DNA of 64,000 bases from Heliopora coerulea (taxonomy: Eukaryota; Cnidaria; Anthozoa; Scleralcyonacea; Helioporidae): contig JASJOG010000259.1 of assembly GCA_030142905.1 (NCBI GenBank), positions 62,001 through 126,000 of the forward strand, given 5' to 3'. Every line of letters begins with the position of its first letter. The stretch's first letter is position 1. The position numbers and the translations under genes are program-made. Shown one piece after another: positions 1 to 40,852 of the stretch. Under the pieces are notes generated by a model. The model saw only the letters and a list, made by a program, of their open reading frames with translations, made no database searches and was not told where the DNA came from.

Positions 1-3000
1 AAAGGTTAACCCCTTTACTTTTTGGTGAAATTTTTCCACCTAAAATATTCAACGTATTTTCATCCAAAAACCACTCCAATCACTGTAAAACTACTTTCTA
101 AGCAATAAACTTTCATATTTTCACCTTATCTCGAAAGTTGGAAATTGGTCGAAAAATCGTCAAAAACCAAAGGTTAACCACTTTACTTTTTGGTGAAATT
201 TTTCCACCTAAAATATTCAACGTAATTTCACCGTAAAAGCACTCAAACGAGTGTAATACTACTTTCTACGCAATAAACTTTTATATTTTGACCTTATTTC
301 GAAAGTTGGAAATTGGTCGAAAAATCGTCAAAAACCAAAGGTTAACCCCTTTACTTTTTGGTGAAATTTTTCCACCTGAAATATTCAACGTAATTTCACC
401 GAAAAAGCACTCAAATGAGTGCAAAACTACTTTCTACGGAATAAACTTTCATATTTTCACCTTTTCTCGAAAGTTGTAAATTCGTCAAAAAATCGTCAAA
501 AACCAAAGATTAACCCCTTTACTTTTTGGTGAAATTTTTCCACCTAAAATATTCAACGTATTTTCATCCAAAAACCACTCCAATCACTGTAAAACTACTT
601 TCTATGCAATAAACTTTTATATTTTCACCTTATCTCGAAATTTGGAAATTGGTTGAAAAATCGTCAAAAACCAAAAGTTAACCCCTTTACTTTTTGGTGA
701 AATTTTTCCACCTAAAATATTCAACGTATTTTCACCGTAAAAGCACTCAAACGAGTGTAAAATTACTTTCTATGCATTAAACGTTTATATTTTGACCTTA
801 TTTCGAAAGTTGGAAATTGGTCGAAAAATCGTCAAAAACCAAAGGTTAACCACTTTACTTTTTAGTGAAAATTTTCCACCTAAAATATTCAACGTAATTT
901 CACCGAAAAAGCACTCAAACGAGTGCAAAACTACCTTCTACGCAATAAACTTTCATATTTTCACCTTATCTCGAAAGTTGGAAATTGGTCGAAAAATCGT
1001 CAAAAACCAAAGGTTAACCCCTTTACTTTTTGGTGAAATTTTTCCACCTAAAATATTCAACGTATTTTCATCCAAAAACCACTCCAATCACTGTAAAACT
1101 ACTTTCTATGCAATAAACTTTCATATTTTCACCTTATCTCGAAATTTGGAAATTGGTTGAAAAATCGTGAAAAACCAAAGGTTAACCCCTTTACTTTTTG
1201 GTGAAATTTTTCCACCTGAAATATTCAACGTAATTTCACCGAAAAATCACTCAAATGAGTGCAAAACTACTTTCTACGCAATAAACTTTCATATTTTCAC
1301 CTTTTCTCGAAAGTTGTAAATTCGTCAAAAAATCGTCAAAAACCAAAGGTTAACCCCTTTACTTTTTGGTGAAATTTTTCCACCTAAAATATTCAACGTA
1401 TTTTCATCCAAAAACCACTCCAATCACTGTAAAACTACTTTCTATGCAATAAACTTTCATATTTTCACCTTATCTGGAAAGTTGGAAATTGGTTGAAAAA
1501 TCGTCAAAAACCAAAGGTTAACCCCTTTACTTTTTGGTGAAATTTTTCCACCTAAAATATTCAACGTATTTTCATCCAAAAACCACTCCAATCACTGTAA
1601 AACTACTTTCTATGCAATAAACTTTCATATTTTCACCTTATCTGGAAAGTTGGAAATTGGTTGAAAAATCGTCAAAAACCAAAGGTTAACCCCTTTACTT
1701 TTTGGTGAAATTTTTCCACCTGAAATATTCAACGTAATTTCACCGAAAACGCACTCAAATGAGTGCAAAACTACTTTCTACGCAATAAACTTTCATATTT
1801 TCACCTTTTCTCGAAAGTTGTAAATTCGTCATAAAATCGTCGAAAACCAAAGGTTAACCCCTTTACTTTTTGGTGAAATTTTTCCACCTAAAATATTCAA
1901 CGTAATTTCACCGTAAAAGCACTCAAACGAGTGTAAAACTACTTTCTATGCAATAAACTTTTATATTTTGACCTTATTTCGAAAGTTGGAAATTGGTCGA
2001 AAAATCGTCAAAAACCAAAGGTTAACCCCTTTACTTTTTGGTGAAATTTTTCCACCTAAAATATTCAACGTAATTTCACCGAAAAAGCACTCAAATGAGT
2101 GCAAAACTACTTTCTACGCAATAAACTTTCATATTTTCACCTTATCTGGAAAGTTGGAAATTCGTCGAAAAATCGTCAAAAACCAAAGGTTAACCCCTTT
2201 ACTTTTTGGTGAAATTTTTCCACCTAAAATATTCAACGTATTTTCATCCAAAAACCACTCCAATCACTGTAAAACTACTTTCTATGCAATAAACTTTCAT
2301 ATTTTCACCTTATCTCGAAATTTGGAAATTGGTTGAAAAATCGTCAAAAACCGAGGGTTAACCCCTTTACTTTTTGGTGAAATTTTTCCACCTGAAATAT
2401 TCAACGTATTTTCACCGTAAAAGCACTCAAACAAGTGTAAAATTACTTTCTATGCATTAAACGTTTATATTTTCACCTTATCTCGAAAGTTGGAAATTGG
2501 TCGAAAAATCGTCAAAAACCAAAGGTTAACCACTTTACTTTTTGGTGAAATTTTTCCACCTAAAATATTCAACGTATTTTCATCCAAAAACCACTCCAAT
2601 CACTGTAAAACTACTTTCTATGCAATAAACTTTCATATTTTCACCTTATCTGGAAAGTTGGAAATTGGTTGAAAAATCGTCAAAAACCAAAGGTTAACCC
2701 CTTTACTTTTTGGTGAAATTTTTCCACCTAAAATATTCAACGTAATTTCACCGTAAAAGCACTCAAACGAGTGTAATACTACTTTCTATGCAATAAACTT
2801 TCATATTTTCACCTTATTTCGAAAGTTGGAAATTGGTCGAAAAATCGTCAAAAACCAAAGGTTAACCCCTTTACTTTTTGGTGAAATTTTTCCACCTGAA
2901 ATATTTAACGTAATTTCACCGAAAAAGCACTCAAATGAGTGCAAAACTACTTTCTACGCAATAAACTTTCATATTTTCACCTTTTCTCGAAAGTTGTAAA

Positions 3001-6000
3001 TTCGTCAAAAAATCGTCAAAAACCAAAGGTTAACCCCTTTACTTTTTGGTGAAATTTTTCCACCTAAAATATTCAACGTATTTTCATCCAAAAACCACTC
3101 CAATCACTGTAAAACTACTTTCTATGCAATAAACTTTCATATTTTCACCTTATCTCGAAATTTGGAAATTGGTCGAAAAATCGTCAAAAACCAAAGGTTA
3201 ACCCCTTTACTTTTTGGTGAAATTTTTCCACCTAAAATATTCAACGTATTTTCACCGTAAAAGCACTCAAACAAGTGTAAAATTACTTTCTATGCATTAA
3301 ACGTTTATATTTTCACCTTATTTCGAAAGTTGGAAATTGGTCGAAAAATCGTCAAAAACCAAAGGTTAACCCCTTTACTTTTTGGTGAAATTTTTCCACC
3401 TAAAATATTCAACGTATTTTCATCCAAAAACCACTCCAATCACTGTAAAACTACTTTCTATGCAATAAACTTTCATATTTTCACCTTATCTGGAAAGTTG
3501 GAAATTGGTTGAAAAATCGTCAAAAACCAAAGGTTAACCCCTTTACTTTTTGGTGAAATTTTTCCACCTAAAATATTCAACGTATTTTCATCCAAAAACC
3601 ACTCCAATCACTGTAAAACTACTTTCTATGCAATAAACTTTCATATTTTCACCTTATCTGGAAAGTTGGAAATTGGTTGAAAAATCGTCAAAAACCAAAG
3701 GTTAACCCCTTTACTTTTTGGTGAAATTTTTCCACCTGAAATATTCAACGTAATTTCACCGAAAACGCACTCAAATGAGTGCAAAACTACTTTCTACGCA
3801 ATAAACTTTCATATTTTCACCTTTTCTCGAAAGTTGGAAATTGGTCGAAAAATCGTCAAAAACCAAAGGTTAACCCCTTTACTTTTTGGTGAAATTTTTC
3901 CACCTAAAATATTCAACGTATTTTCATCCAAAAACCACTCCAATCACTGTAAAACTACTTTCTATGCAATAAACTTTCATATTTTCACCTTATCTCGAAA
4001 GTTGGAAATTGGTCGAAAAATCGTCAAAAACCAAAGGTTAACCACTTTACTTTTTGGTGAAATTTTTCCACCTAAAATATTCAACGTAATTTCACCGTAA
4101 AAGCACTCAAACGAGTGCAAAACTACTTTCTATGCAATAAACTTTTATATTTTGACCTTATTTCGAAAGTTGGAAATTGGTCGAAAAATCGTGAAAAACC
4201 AAAGATTAACCACTTTACTTTTTGGTGAAATTTTTCCACCTAAAATATTCAACGTATTTTCATCCAAAAACCACTCCAATCACTGTAAAACTACTTTCTA
4301 TGCAATAAACTTTCATATTTTCACCTTTTCTCGAAAGTTGGAAATTGGTTGAAAAATCGTCAAAAACCAAAGGTTAACCCCTTTACTTTTTGGTGAAATT
4401 TTTCCACCTAAAATATTCAACGTATTTTCATCCAAAAACCACTCCAATCACTGTAAAACTACTTTCTATGCAATAAACTTTCATATTTTCACCTTATCTG
4501 GAAAGTTGGAAATTGGTTGAAAAATCGTCAAAAACCAAAGGTTAACCCCTTTACTTTTTGGTGAAATTTTTCCACCTGAAATATTCAACGTAATTTCACC
4601 GAAAACGCACTCAAATGAGTGCAAAACTACTTTCTACGCAATAAACTTTCATATTTTCACCTTTTCTCGAAAGTTGTAAATTCGTCAAAAAATCGTCGAA
4701 AACCAAAGGTTAACCCCTTTACTTTTTGGTGAAATTTTTCCACCTAAAATATTCAACGTAATTTCACCGTAAAAGCACTCAAACGAGTGTAAAACTACTT
4801 TCTATGCAATAAACTTTTATATTTTGACCTTATTTCGAAAGTTGGAAATTGGTCGAAAAATCGTCAAAAACCAAAGGTTAACCCCTTTACTTTTTAGTGA
4901 AATTTTTCCACCTGGAATATTCAACGTAATTTCATCGAAAAAGCACTCAAATGAGTGCAAAACTACTTTCTACGCAATAAACTTTCATATTTTCACCTTA
5001 TCTCGAAAGTTGGAAATTGGTTGAAAAATCGTCAAAAACCAAAGGTTAACCCCTTTACTTTTTGGTGAAATTTTTCCACCTGAAATATTCAACGTAATTT
5101 CATCGAAAAAGCACTCAAATGAGTGCAAAACTACTTTCTACGCAATAAACTTTCATATTTTCACCTTATCTGGAAAGTTGGAAATTCGTCGAAAAATCGT
5201 CAAAAACCAAAGGTTAATCCCTTTACTTTTTGGTGAAATTTTTCCACCTAAAATATTCAACGTATTTTCATCCAAAAACCACTCCAATCACTGTAAAACT
5301 ACTTTCTATGCAATAAACTTTCATATTTTCACCTTATCTCGAAAGTTGGAAATTGGTCGAAAAATCGTCAAAAACCAAAGGTTAACCCCTTTACTTTTTG
5401 GTGAAATTTTTCCACCTAAAATATTCAACGTATTTTCATCCAAAAACCACTCCAATCACTGTAAAACTACTTTCTATGCAATAAACTTTCATATTTTCAC
5501 CTTATCTCGAAAGTTGGAAATTGGTCGAAAAATCGTCAAAAACCAAAGGTTAACCCCTTTACTTTTTGGTGAAATTTTTCCACCTAAAATATTCAACGTA
5601 ATTTCACCGTAAAAGCACTCAAACGAGTGCAAAACTACTTTCTATGCAATAAACTTTCATATTTTGACCTTATTTCGAAAGTTGGAAATTGGTCGAAAAA
5701 TCGTGAAAAACCAAAGATTAACCACTTTACTTTTTGGTGAAATTTTTCCACCTTAAATATTCAACGTATTTTCACTGTAAAAGCACTCAAACGAGTGTAA
5801 AATTACTTTCTATGCACTAAACTTTTATATTTTGACCTTATTTCGAAAGTTGGAAATTGGTCGAAAAATCGTCAAAAACCAAAGGTTAACCCCTTTACTT
5901 TTTAGTGAAATTTTTCCACCTGAAATATTCAACGTAATTTCACCGAAAAAGCACTCAAATGAGTGCAAAACTACTTTCTACGCAATAAACTTTCATATTT

Positions 6001-6720
6001 TCACCTTATCTCGAAAGTTGGAAATTGGTCGAAAAATCGTCAAAAACCAAAGGTTAACCACTTTACTTTTTGGTGAAATTTTTCCACCTAAAATATTCAA
6101 CGTAATTTCACCGAAAACGCACTCAAATGAGTGCAAAACTACTTTCTACGCAATAAACTTTCATATTTTCACCTTTTCTCGAAAGTTGGAAATTGGTTGA
6201 AAAATCGTCAAAAACCAGAGTTTTAACCCCTTTACTTTTTGGTGAAATTTTTCCACCTAAAATATTCAACGTATTTTCATCCAAAAACCACTCCAATCAC
6301 TGTAAAACTACTTTCTATGCAATAAACTTTCATATTTTCACCTTATCTCGAAAGTTGGAAATTGGTCGAAAAATCGTCAAAAACCCCTTTACTTTTTGGT
6401 GAAATTTTTCCACCTGAAATATTCAACGTAATTTCACCGATAAAGCACTCAAATGAGTGCAAAACTACTTTCTACGCAATAAACTTTCATATTTTCACCT
6501 TATTTCGAAAGTTGGAAATTGGTCGAAAAATCGTCAAAAACGAAAGTTTAACCTCTTTACTTTTTGGTGAAATTTTTCCACATAAAATTTTGGACGTAAT
6601 TTTACCCAAAAACCACTCCAGTCATTGCAAATGTAAATTCTATATACTAAACTTTCATATTTTTAGCTTCTTTGGAAAGTTTTAAATTGGTCGTAAAATC
6701 GTCAAAAACCAAAGGTTAAC
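1..6720. repeat. 168-bp tandem satellite array (about 39 monomers)
   Basis: A head-to-tail array with a period of exactly 168 bp; the anchor 'aaaggttaacc' recurs at 1, 169, 337 and so on. Four monomer classes differ in a middle segment: A ('tattttcatccaaaaacc', about 16 copies), B ('taatttcaccgaaaaagc', about 13), C ('taatttcaccgtaaaagc', 6) and D ('tattttcaccgtaaaagc', 4). From the left the order is roughly ACBADBABAABCBADACBADAABACAABCBBAACDBBAB. Because 168 is divisible by 3, one frame stays open across units in places and yields 56-residue repeat ORFs; these look like a by-product of the period. Monomers are highly similar up to about 6540, then decay. The array is cut by the left window edge, so its full size is unknown. 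Confidence 0.97.
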
Positions 6721-7220
6721 CCCATTACTTTTTTGTGAAATTTTTCGACCTAAATATTCAAAAAATTTCACTCAAAAATAATTCCAGTCACTGGAAAACT
6801 AAATGCTGTGCCGTAAAGTTTCATATTTTGAGCTTATTTCGGAAGTTTGAAATTGGTCGAAAAATTTTTAGTGAAATTTTCCACCTTAAATATTCGACGT
6901 AATTCCATCCAAAAACCACTGCAGTCACTGTCAAAACTAAATTGTATGCAATAAACTTTCATGTTTTGAATTTATTTCGAAAGTTTTAAATTCGTCGAAA
7001 AACCTTTACTTTTTGGTCAAATTTTTCGATCTAAAATATTCAAAAAAATTTCACCCAAAAACCACTCCAGTCACTGTAAAACTAAATTCTATGCATTAAA
7101 CTTTTATATTTTCAGCTTATTTCTAAAGTTTTAAATTGGTGGAAAAATCGTCAAAAACCAAAGGTTAACCCGTTTACTTTTTGTTCAAATTATTCGACGT
7201 AAAATATTGAAATAATTTAA
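6545..7220. repeat. Degenerate satellite copies at the array edge
   Basis: The same 168-bp family continues here with rising divergence, internal deletions (for example around 6865 and 7003) and loss of the regular period. Recognisable pieces include 'aaccactccagtcactg', 'aaaggttaacc' and 'attggtcgaaaaat'. Decay toward an edge is typical of satellites, where unequal exchange homogenises the centre. Confidence 0.85.
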
Positions 7221-7710
7221 GTCTTAGCCTTATTTCGGCGAGTTTAGAATAAAAATGAGTTAAAATTTCGAGACCGTAAATCTTCACGAAAGAGTAAAGA
7301 GGTTAACCCATTGTTCTGGACGATTTTTCGACCAATTTTAAAGTGTCATAAAAACATTAGAAAATGAAATTTAAGGCCTAGAAATTAAGTCTTAGCCTTA
7401 TTTCAGTCGGTTTAGGCTTAAAATTAGTTCAAATTTCGAGGTCGAAAATCTTCACCGAAGAGTAAAGGGCTTAACCCATGGTTTTGGACGATATCTCGAC
7501 ATTTTAAACTGTAGTAAAAACGTGAGAAAATGAAACTTTAGGGCAAGGAATTAGGTCTTAGCCTTGTTTCAGTCATTTTAGGCTTAAAATGGGTTCATAT
7601 TTCGAGGTCGAAAATCTTCACCAAAAACTGAAGGGTTTAACCCATGGTTTTGAAGCTGTTTCGGCCAATTTAAACTTTCGAGATAAGTTCAGAATGTGAA
7701 AGTACAGTCC
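7221..7710. repeat. Three diverged satellite-like copies in inverted orientation
   Basis: The block starting 'gtcttagcc' repeats at 7221, 7389 and 7555 (spacing 168 and 166). Each copy contains 'cttcac', 'agtaaag', 'ttaaccca' and 'gacgat'; the first also has 'tttttcgaccaatttt'. In this order they match the reverse complement of the main satellite (caccaaaaagtaaag, ggttaacc, gacgatttttcgaccaattt). I read them as old inverted members of the same family. Confidence 0.75.
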
Positions 7711-8720
7711 ATGGAAGACAGTTTTTCCACTACTTTTGCATGCTCAAACGAAACTTTAATGTTTTTCGAATCTGGAACTCCTGAAAATTTCTGATTATGG
7801 AAAACCCTTGGTTTCCTAGGTAATAAGAAGGAATCATTTTCAGAATGTAGGAGATATTTGTGATGTTAAAACCTCATCGTGTCAATTTTGTAGGTTGTGA
7901 AAAAGTTGTGTATGACGAACTGAGAAGGTAGGGTTGATCTTGATACAAGCAATAATAAAGACCTGTCATTTTAATAGGAATAATTATGTAATCTAACATA
8001 TTGACGAAGTGCTACCTAAGTGTGCTGCCGGTCTGTCTTCATTTCAGTCACAGACGCAACTAACAGTTCGAAAGACTGATGTCAACTTACGTCACACGAA
8101 AGTAGCCAGCATGTAGCAGATTTGAAGTGCACATGAAACGGATATTGTTCAACTTTTTGAAAGACTTCAGAAAGTAATAAATGGCATTAAGAATTTCGCA
8201 CCTACCAGATATTAATTTAACAGGAAACCACCAAGTTAGATATTACATTTAAGGGTACCGTAGTAAGGTTTAAATAGCAAAATAGCTTTGAAACAGTTGG
8301 GAGATAAACAGCAAGAAAAATAACGGAGTCCGCTTGTTAGTCCAAAAAGATTCTTCTGCTGTTCACCTCCATGTTATACATATAGTCTTCAGAGTTACAT
8401 TTATCTTTCGTTTGGTATGCACCTCAACATCCATTCTTAACAACAACGAATGTCATTATTTCACTTTTCATTGCCATTCGGACAAGTTAGATTCGGCATA
8501 CAGTTTGGAATTTTTACAGATTTGGGTGAGGAAATCGTGGAATATTTAAGTGTGTTTGATGAAGACCATGAAACCTCGAGAATGAAGCTGATTGCCTTGA
8601 TCTGTCCGACAGAATACACAAGGCTAGTCTGTTCCAGCCCTATGTAGATGGACGCCATACGTGCACCACAACCACGTATGCTTGAGGTGAAGAAAGAGGT
8701 TTGTGGGTAGGTGGCTGTGG
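7711..8720. other. SBNO 3' flank and probable 3' UTR
   Basis: About 1 kb between the last satellite-like copy and the SBNO stop codon. Part must be the SBNO 3' UTR on the minus strand, but I could not identify a convincing poly(A) signal. Short ORFs here look like chance. Nothing else recognised. Confidence 0.4.
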
Positions 8721-37321
<28,601 letters not shown>

Positions 37322-39379
37322 TTACGTACGAAAATAATGACGTTTTGCCGTCCAACATACTCCTGTTTGTTATATAAAAGTTGTATGTCTTCGTTCTACA
37401 CCGTATTTATAGCCAAGGTCACGTGCTAGCCCCAAGACCCCTCTCATCTGATCATCTTACTTTCGTTTCGTTGATCCTGTAGTGTGAAAAAGCACGGTCT
37501 TGCACAAATTTCACCCGGTTTTCTTAACTCCGTCGCTTTACGTCGTTCGTAGTTAACCACGATTACCAGAAACCCTATGGAAATAGCCATGATTATTAGT
37601 TTGTGAAAATCTCGCGCTTTATCCCTGCTGTTATCCTTTCTTTAAAAGAACTCGCTGACACAGCAGTTACGCGATACGAAAACTTTCGATTTCGTTGTCA
37701 AAACAAGGATTTAACGCTGCGTTTTCTTTCTGTTGAGTCCTTAACTTAAAATCACATCATTGCTATTTTTGTTAGCCGACAATGTACCATGGGTACGCAG
37801 GAAAGACAAAATAGTCAAAATAAAGATGCGAGACACACACTCGGATTTCCAGACGATTTTTGCCCGCGTAAAACTTCAGACCTGACAATACTTCAGAATT
37901 ATAAATTTTACAATACTTCCTCTTCGACTAGTTCAAGCAGTTTTAACTTTTACTACGAAAAAGTAAACTCTATTTCTCAGTAATGTTGGCGCCTATTCCA
38001 TAATAGTTCGCTGAATACCTACTTAACAGTCGTAAAACCAATATATTTAAGTACAAGGAATTTCCATCTTTGGCAGCAGAATGATGGCCGGGGGGGATCA
38101 CAGGCTGACGTTTGACCAGCCGAAGGACAATTACGATGAAGAAATCGGAGTTCAGAAATCGTTTTTCTGAAGTTAGGGCTTGACGAACGTTCATCAATCA
38201 TTTAGGATGAAACTTCTGCTAAATATATACCCTAAGGGAGATATTGTATGTGACAAACTTAATAATAATATGACGTTAACTTTTCTTCAACCCCCTGAAA
38301 TAGCATTTCCACACTCCCACGTTTGGAAATGGCAGTTAAGGAAGAGAATTTAAATTTCCGTTTGAATAATGCAGACAAAAGTCTGGAAATTAACAGGAAT
38401 TAAAATCATAGGCTCGTTCTCAGATTACGAAGAATATTTAGCCATGTTTCACTGTGTTTATGGCTGTCTTATTTATGAACGAAATTGGAAAATCTTTAAC
38501 CAGCGCCGTCACCAGTAGGCAATTAATTAATTGCACCCCAGATAACGCCAAACGATGTGACTCGAGAATTTTTTTTTGCTTGAGATCTTTGTCTAATGAC
38601 GTTTTCCGTTTCAGACTTCTTATGTCGCTGACCTGTCAACTTTCGTGGATTTTTTACATTTTGACCTAAAGGTTTTTGCTTCCTTGGAGAGCAATATTTC
38701 TTCCGCCGCCCATAAGTGGCAAAATAATGAAATATTTTGGAAGTAATGTCTCGCGACCTTTCCAAGGTTTTGCATGCCCTCAAGAAATGTAGAATGGTTA
38801 TGAGAGATAATGCAATTGAACCTTATCGTTGATATTACTGACTGTACTGGCCATAGAGAAGATCGTCAGGAAGGAACTAGTGACCGGCTCGCCGTATCAC
38901 GTCCGCTGAAGACAAGTACCAGAATACCTTACGACATTTTCTTTTTCATGGAGATATTTAATACTTATAGGGAATGGAAAGACAGTTACTTACATTACCA
39001 TATGACAAATAAGATTTCGAAAAGCTTTCTGATAGTTGTATTCAGCTTAATAACAAACCAGGGAAACCTGCCATTGTCCGACTTGCATTGGTGAAAAACC
39101 ATCAGCGTTAAAAGCACAAACAACAACTTTGCTGTTCATATATAGTTAACCCGCTTGGCAACTTTGCAACTTTGCCAAGCGCTGAGCACATGCGTGAACA
39201 GATGTCCCCTAGCATGGAAATATAGCACAAGTGTGGGAACACTATTGTCTTTTACTATGACGCCACAACTGTACACATGTTTTCCAAACATAAAAAAATC
39301 ACTGAAAATACAATGTCAGCAATATGTGCATTGATGTGCCCTCTCGTAATTTTCCTACTCCACGTTGACAGTATATCGA
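37322..39379. other. SBNO / CENPO intergenic region, left part
   Basis: Contains the SBNO promoter (minus strand) at its left end. A TATATAA-like sequence (about 37369-37375) is only about 50 bp upstream of the SBNO ATG and may be chance. A 64-codon plus-strand ORF at 37789-37983 has no recognisable feature. No repeat recognised. Confidence 0.4.
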
Positions 39380-39426
39380 TTCTTAATATGCACGCTTTCA
39401 AGCTGTTCTCTCAGAAAAACTTTCTG

Positions 39427-39499
39427 AATCCCTGACGGGAATCGAACCCGTAACCTTCTGATCGCCGGTGAGACGCTCTAACCATTGAGCTACAAAGAC
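39427..39499 (-). tRNA. tRNA-like sequence, copy 1 (probable pseudo-tRNA, anticodon position GGC)
   Basis: 73 nt with a 7-nt acceptor, D arm 'gctcaatggttagagc' and T arm 'acgggttcgattcccgt'. The anticodon stem (tctca/tcaga) has one C-C mismatch. The loop 'ccggcga' places C at position 33 where a functional tRNA needs U, and GGC at 34-36. The acceptor 3' side (cagggat) is imperfect. Probably a nonfunctional tRNA-derived repeat. Confidence 0.5.
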
Positions 39500-39676
39500 T
39501 CAGATGGTGAGCGAAGGTCAAATTTGTGTACTGGTTCGTATAGATGGTAGACATATGTACTGCCAGTCTGCTAGTCTCGATATGTCGTCTATTTTTATGT
39601 TAATCAATGATGTGTTTGTGGTAATTATGTTCTTAATACGCACGCTCTCAAGCTGTTCTCTCAGAAAAACTTTCTG

Positions 39677-39749
39677 AGTCCCTGACGGGAATCGAACCCG
39701 TAACCTTCTGATCGCCGGTGAGACGCTCTAACCATTGAGCTACAAAGAC
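39677..39749 (-). tRNA. tRNA-like sequence, copy 2 (probable pseudo-tRNA, anticodon position GGC)
   Basis: Same 73-nt structure with a fully paired acceptor (gtctttg/cagggac, with G-U pairs) and a perfect T stem. Loop ccggcga, C at position 33, and a C-C mismatch in the anticodon stem argue against function. Confidence 0.5.
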
Positions 39750-39909
39750 TCAGATGGTGAGCGAAGGTTAAATTTTTGTACTGGTTCGTATAGATGGTAG
39801 ACATATGTACTGCCAGTCAGCTAGTCTCGATAGTGGTAGTTTGTGGTAGCTTGGTAATTATGTTCTTAATACGCACGCTCTCAAGCTGTTCTCTCAGAAA
39901 AACTTTCTG

Positions 39910-39982
39910 AGTCCCTGACGGGAATCGAACCCGTAACCTTCTGATGGCCGGTGAGACGCTCTAACCATTGAGCTACAAGGAC
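39910..39982 (-). tRNA. tRNA-like sequence, copy 3 (probable pseudo-tRNA, anticodon position GGC)
   Basis: As copies 1 and 2, with acceptor 'gtccttg' and anticodon loop 'ccggcca'. U33 again replaced by C. Confidence 0.5.
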
Positions 39983-40190
39983 TCAGATGGTGAGCGAAGG
40001 TTAAATTTTTGTACTGGTTCGTATAGATGGTAAACATATCTACTGCCAGTCTGCAAGTCTCGATATGCCGTCTATTATTTTTGTGTTAATCAATGATGTG
40101 ATTGAAAGTTTTTCTGAGAGAACAGCTTGAGAGCGTGCATATTAAGAATATAATTACCAAGCTACCACAATCACATCATTGATTAGTATA

Positions 40191-40852
40191 TATCGATTAT
40201 TTGTTTTTATTGTGAAGTAGGCATGTTGTCACAAGTTGGAGAAAAATGAAGAAAGCAAGAATATCTCAGCAAGAAACCGGTACAAACTGTCGAAACTTTG
40301 CAGATGCATCTTATAAAAAATACACGCCACCGTGCATGTTATGCAGTTGTCATAGAAACCATTTACTCCCTGGAGCCTTTTAACTTAAAAGATAAAATTA
40401 TGATATGTTCCTTTTTTAAAAAAAATAAATAATATGATTAAAACCAGTGACATGCAAAGTCCGTTTAGTAATAAATCCTCGTAGTTAAGCAATGTAACAA
40501 ACTTTGTCGGACTCCGAAAAAGTATTCCTAGTGTCCCTTTCACTATAGGTTGTTTATTACCCACGAGCTGGGAATCCTCCTTGATCCTTTGTCTCTTATT
40601 GTCCTGTCTCTTATTTATCAAAGTGAAGAAGAATGGAGTGACGTAAAGTGTAGTAAAATGAAGTGAAATTAAATAAAGTGAAATCAAAATCAAAATCATA
40701 GCTTAAAAAAAAAATAAAAGCAAAATTAAAAATGAATTAGAAAGAAGTCAAATCAATTAATCAATCAACTTGTAGACGAATGTACCTCTCGGGGATGACA
40801 CAGACACGCGCGGGACACGCGTTGTGTTTTTACCCGCGAAAATTCAACCAAG
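40191..40852. other. CENPO upstream region
   Basis: AT-rich and without a recognisable gene. No TATA box is evident near the CENPO start; the initiator region carries a YY1-like AAGATGGCCGA motif at the ATG. Confidence 0.4.

Larger units (their letters stand above)
39380..40190. repeat. Tandem array of three tRNA-like repeat units capped by an inverted piece
   Basis: Units begin 'ttcttaata(t/c)gcacgct' at 39380, 39631 and 39863 (lengths 251 and 232), each with a minus-strand tRNA-like core. At 40103-40150 the unit's start recurs inverted (gaaagtttttctgagag ... gcatattaagaat), giving the array opposed ends. Units 2 and 3 are nearly identical, indicating recent duplication. Best explanation: a tRNA-derived short repeat that amplified in tandem. 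Confidence 0.8.

Noticed and set aside
288..6685. Series of plus-strand ORFs of 60-144 codons with a repeating 56-residue pattern
   Set aside because: They are the satellite read in its one open frame; 168 is a multiple of 3. No independent coding signal, and stops vary by monomer class.
8461..8658. Minus-strand 65-codon ORF downstream of SBNO
   Set aside because: No similarity recognised and it lies in the likely SBNO 3' UTR; the true last exon is 8721-8821.
37789..37983. 64-codon plus ORF upstream of SBNO
   Set aside because: Ser-rich with no recognisable domain, no splice context and no support beyond an ATG.
39427..39982. Cluster of three functional tRNA genes
   Set aside because: All copies have C at position 33 and an anticodon-stem mismatch; kept only as tRNA-like repeats.
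39380..40150. CRISPR-like array
   Set aside because: Repeat units are over 200 bp, tRNA-like and without short spacers; the genome is eukaryotic.
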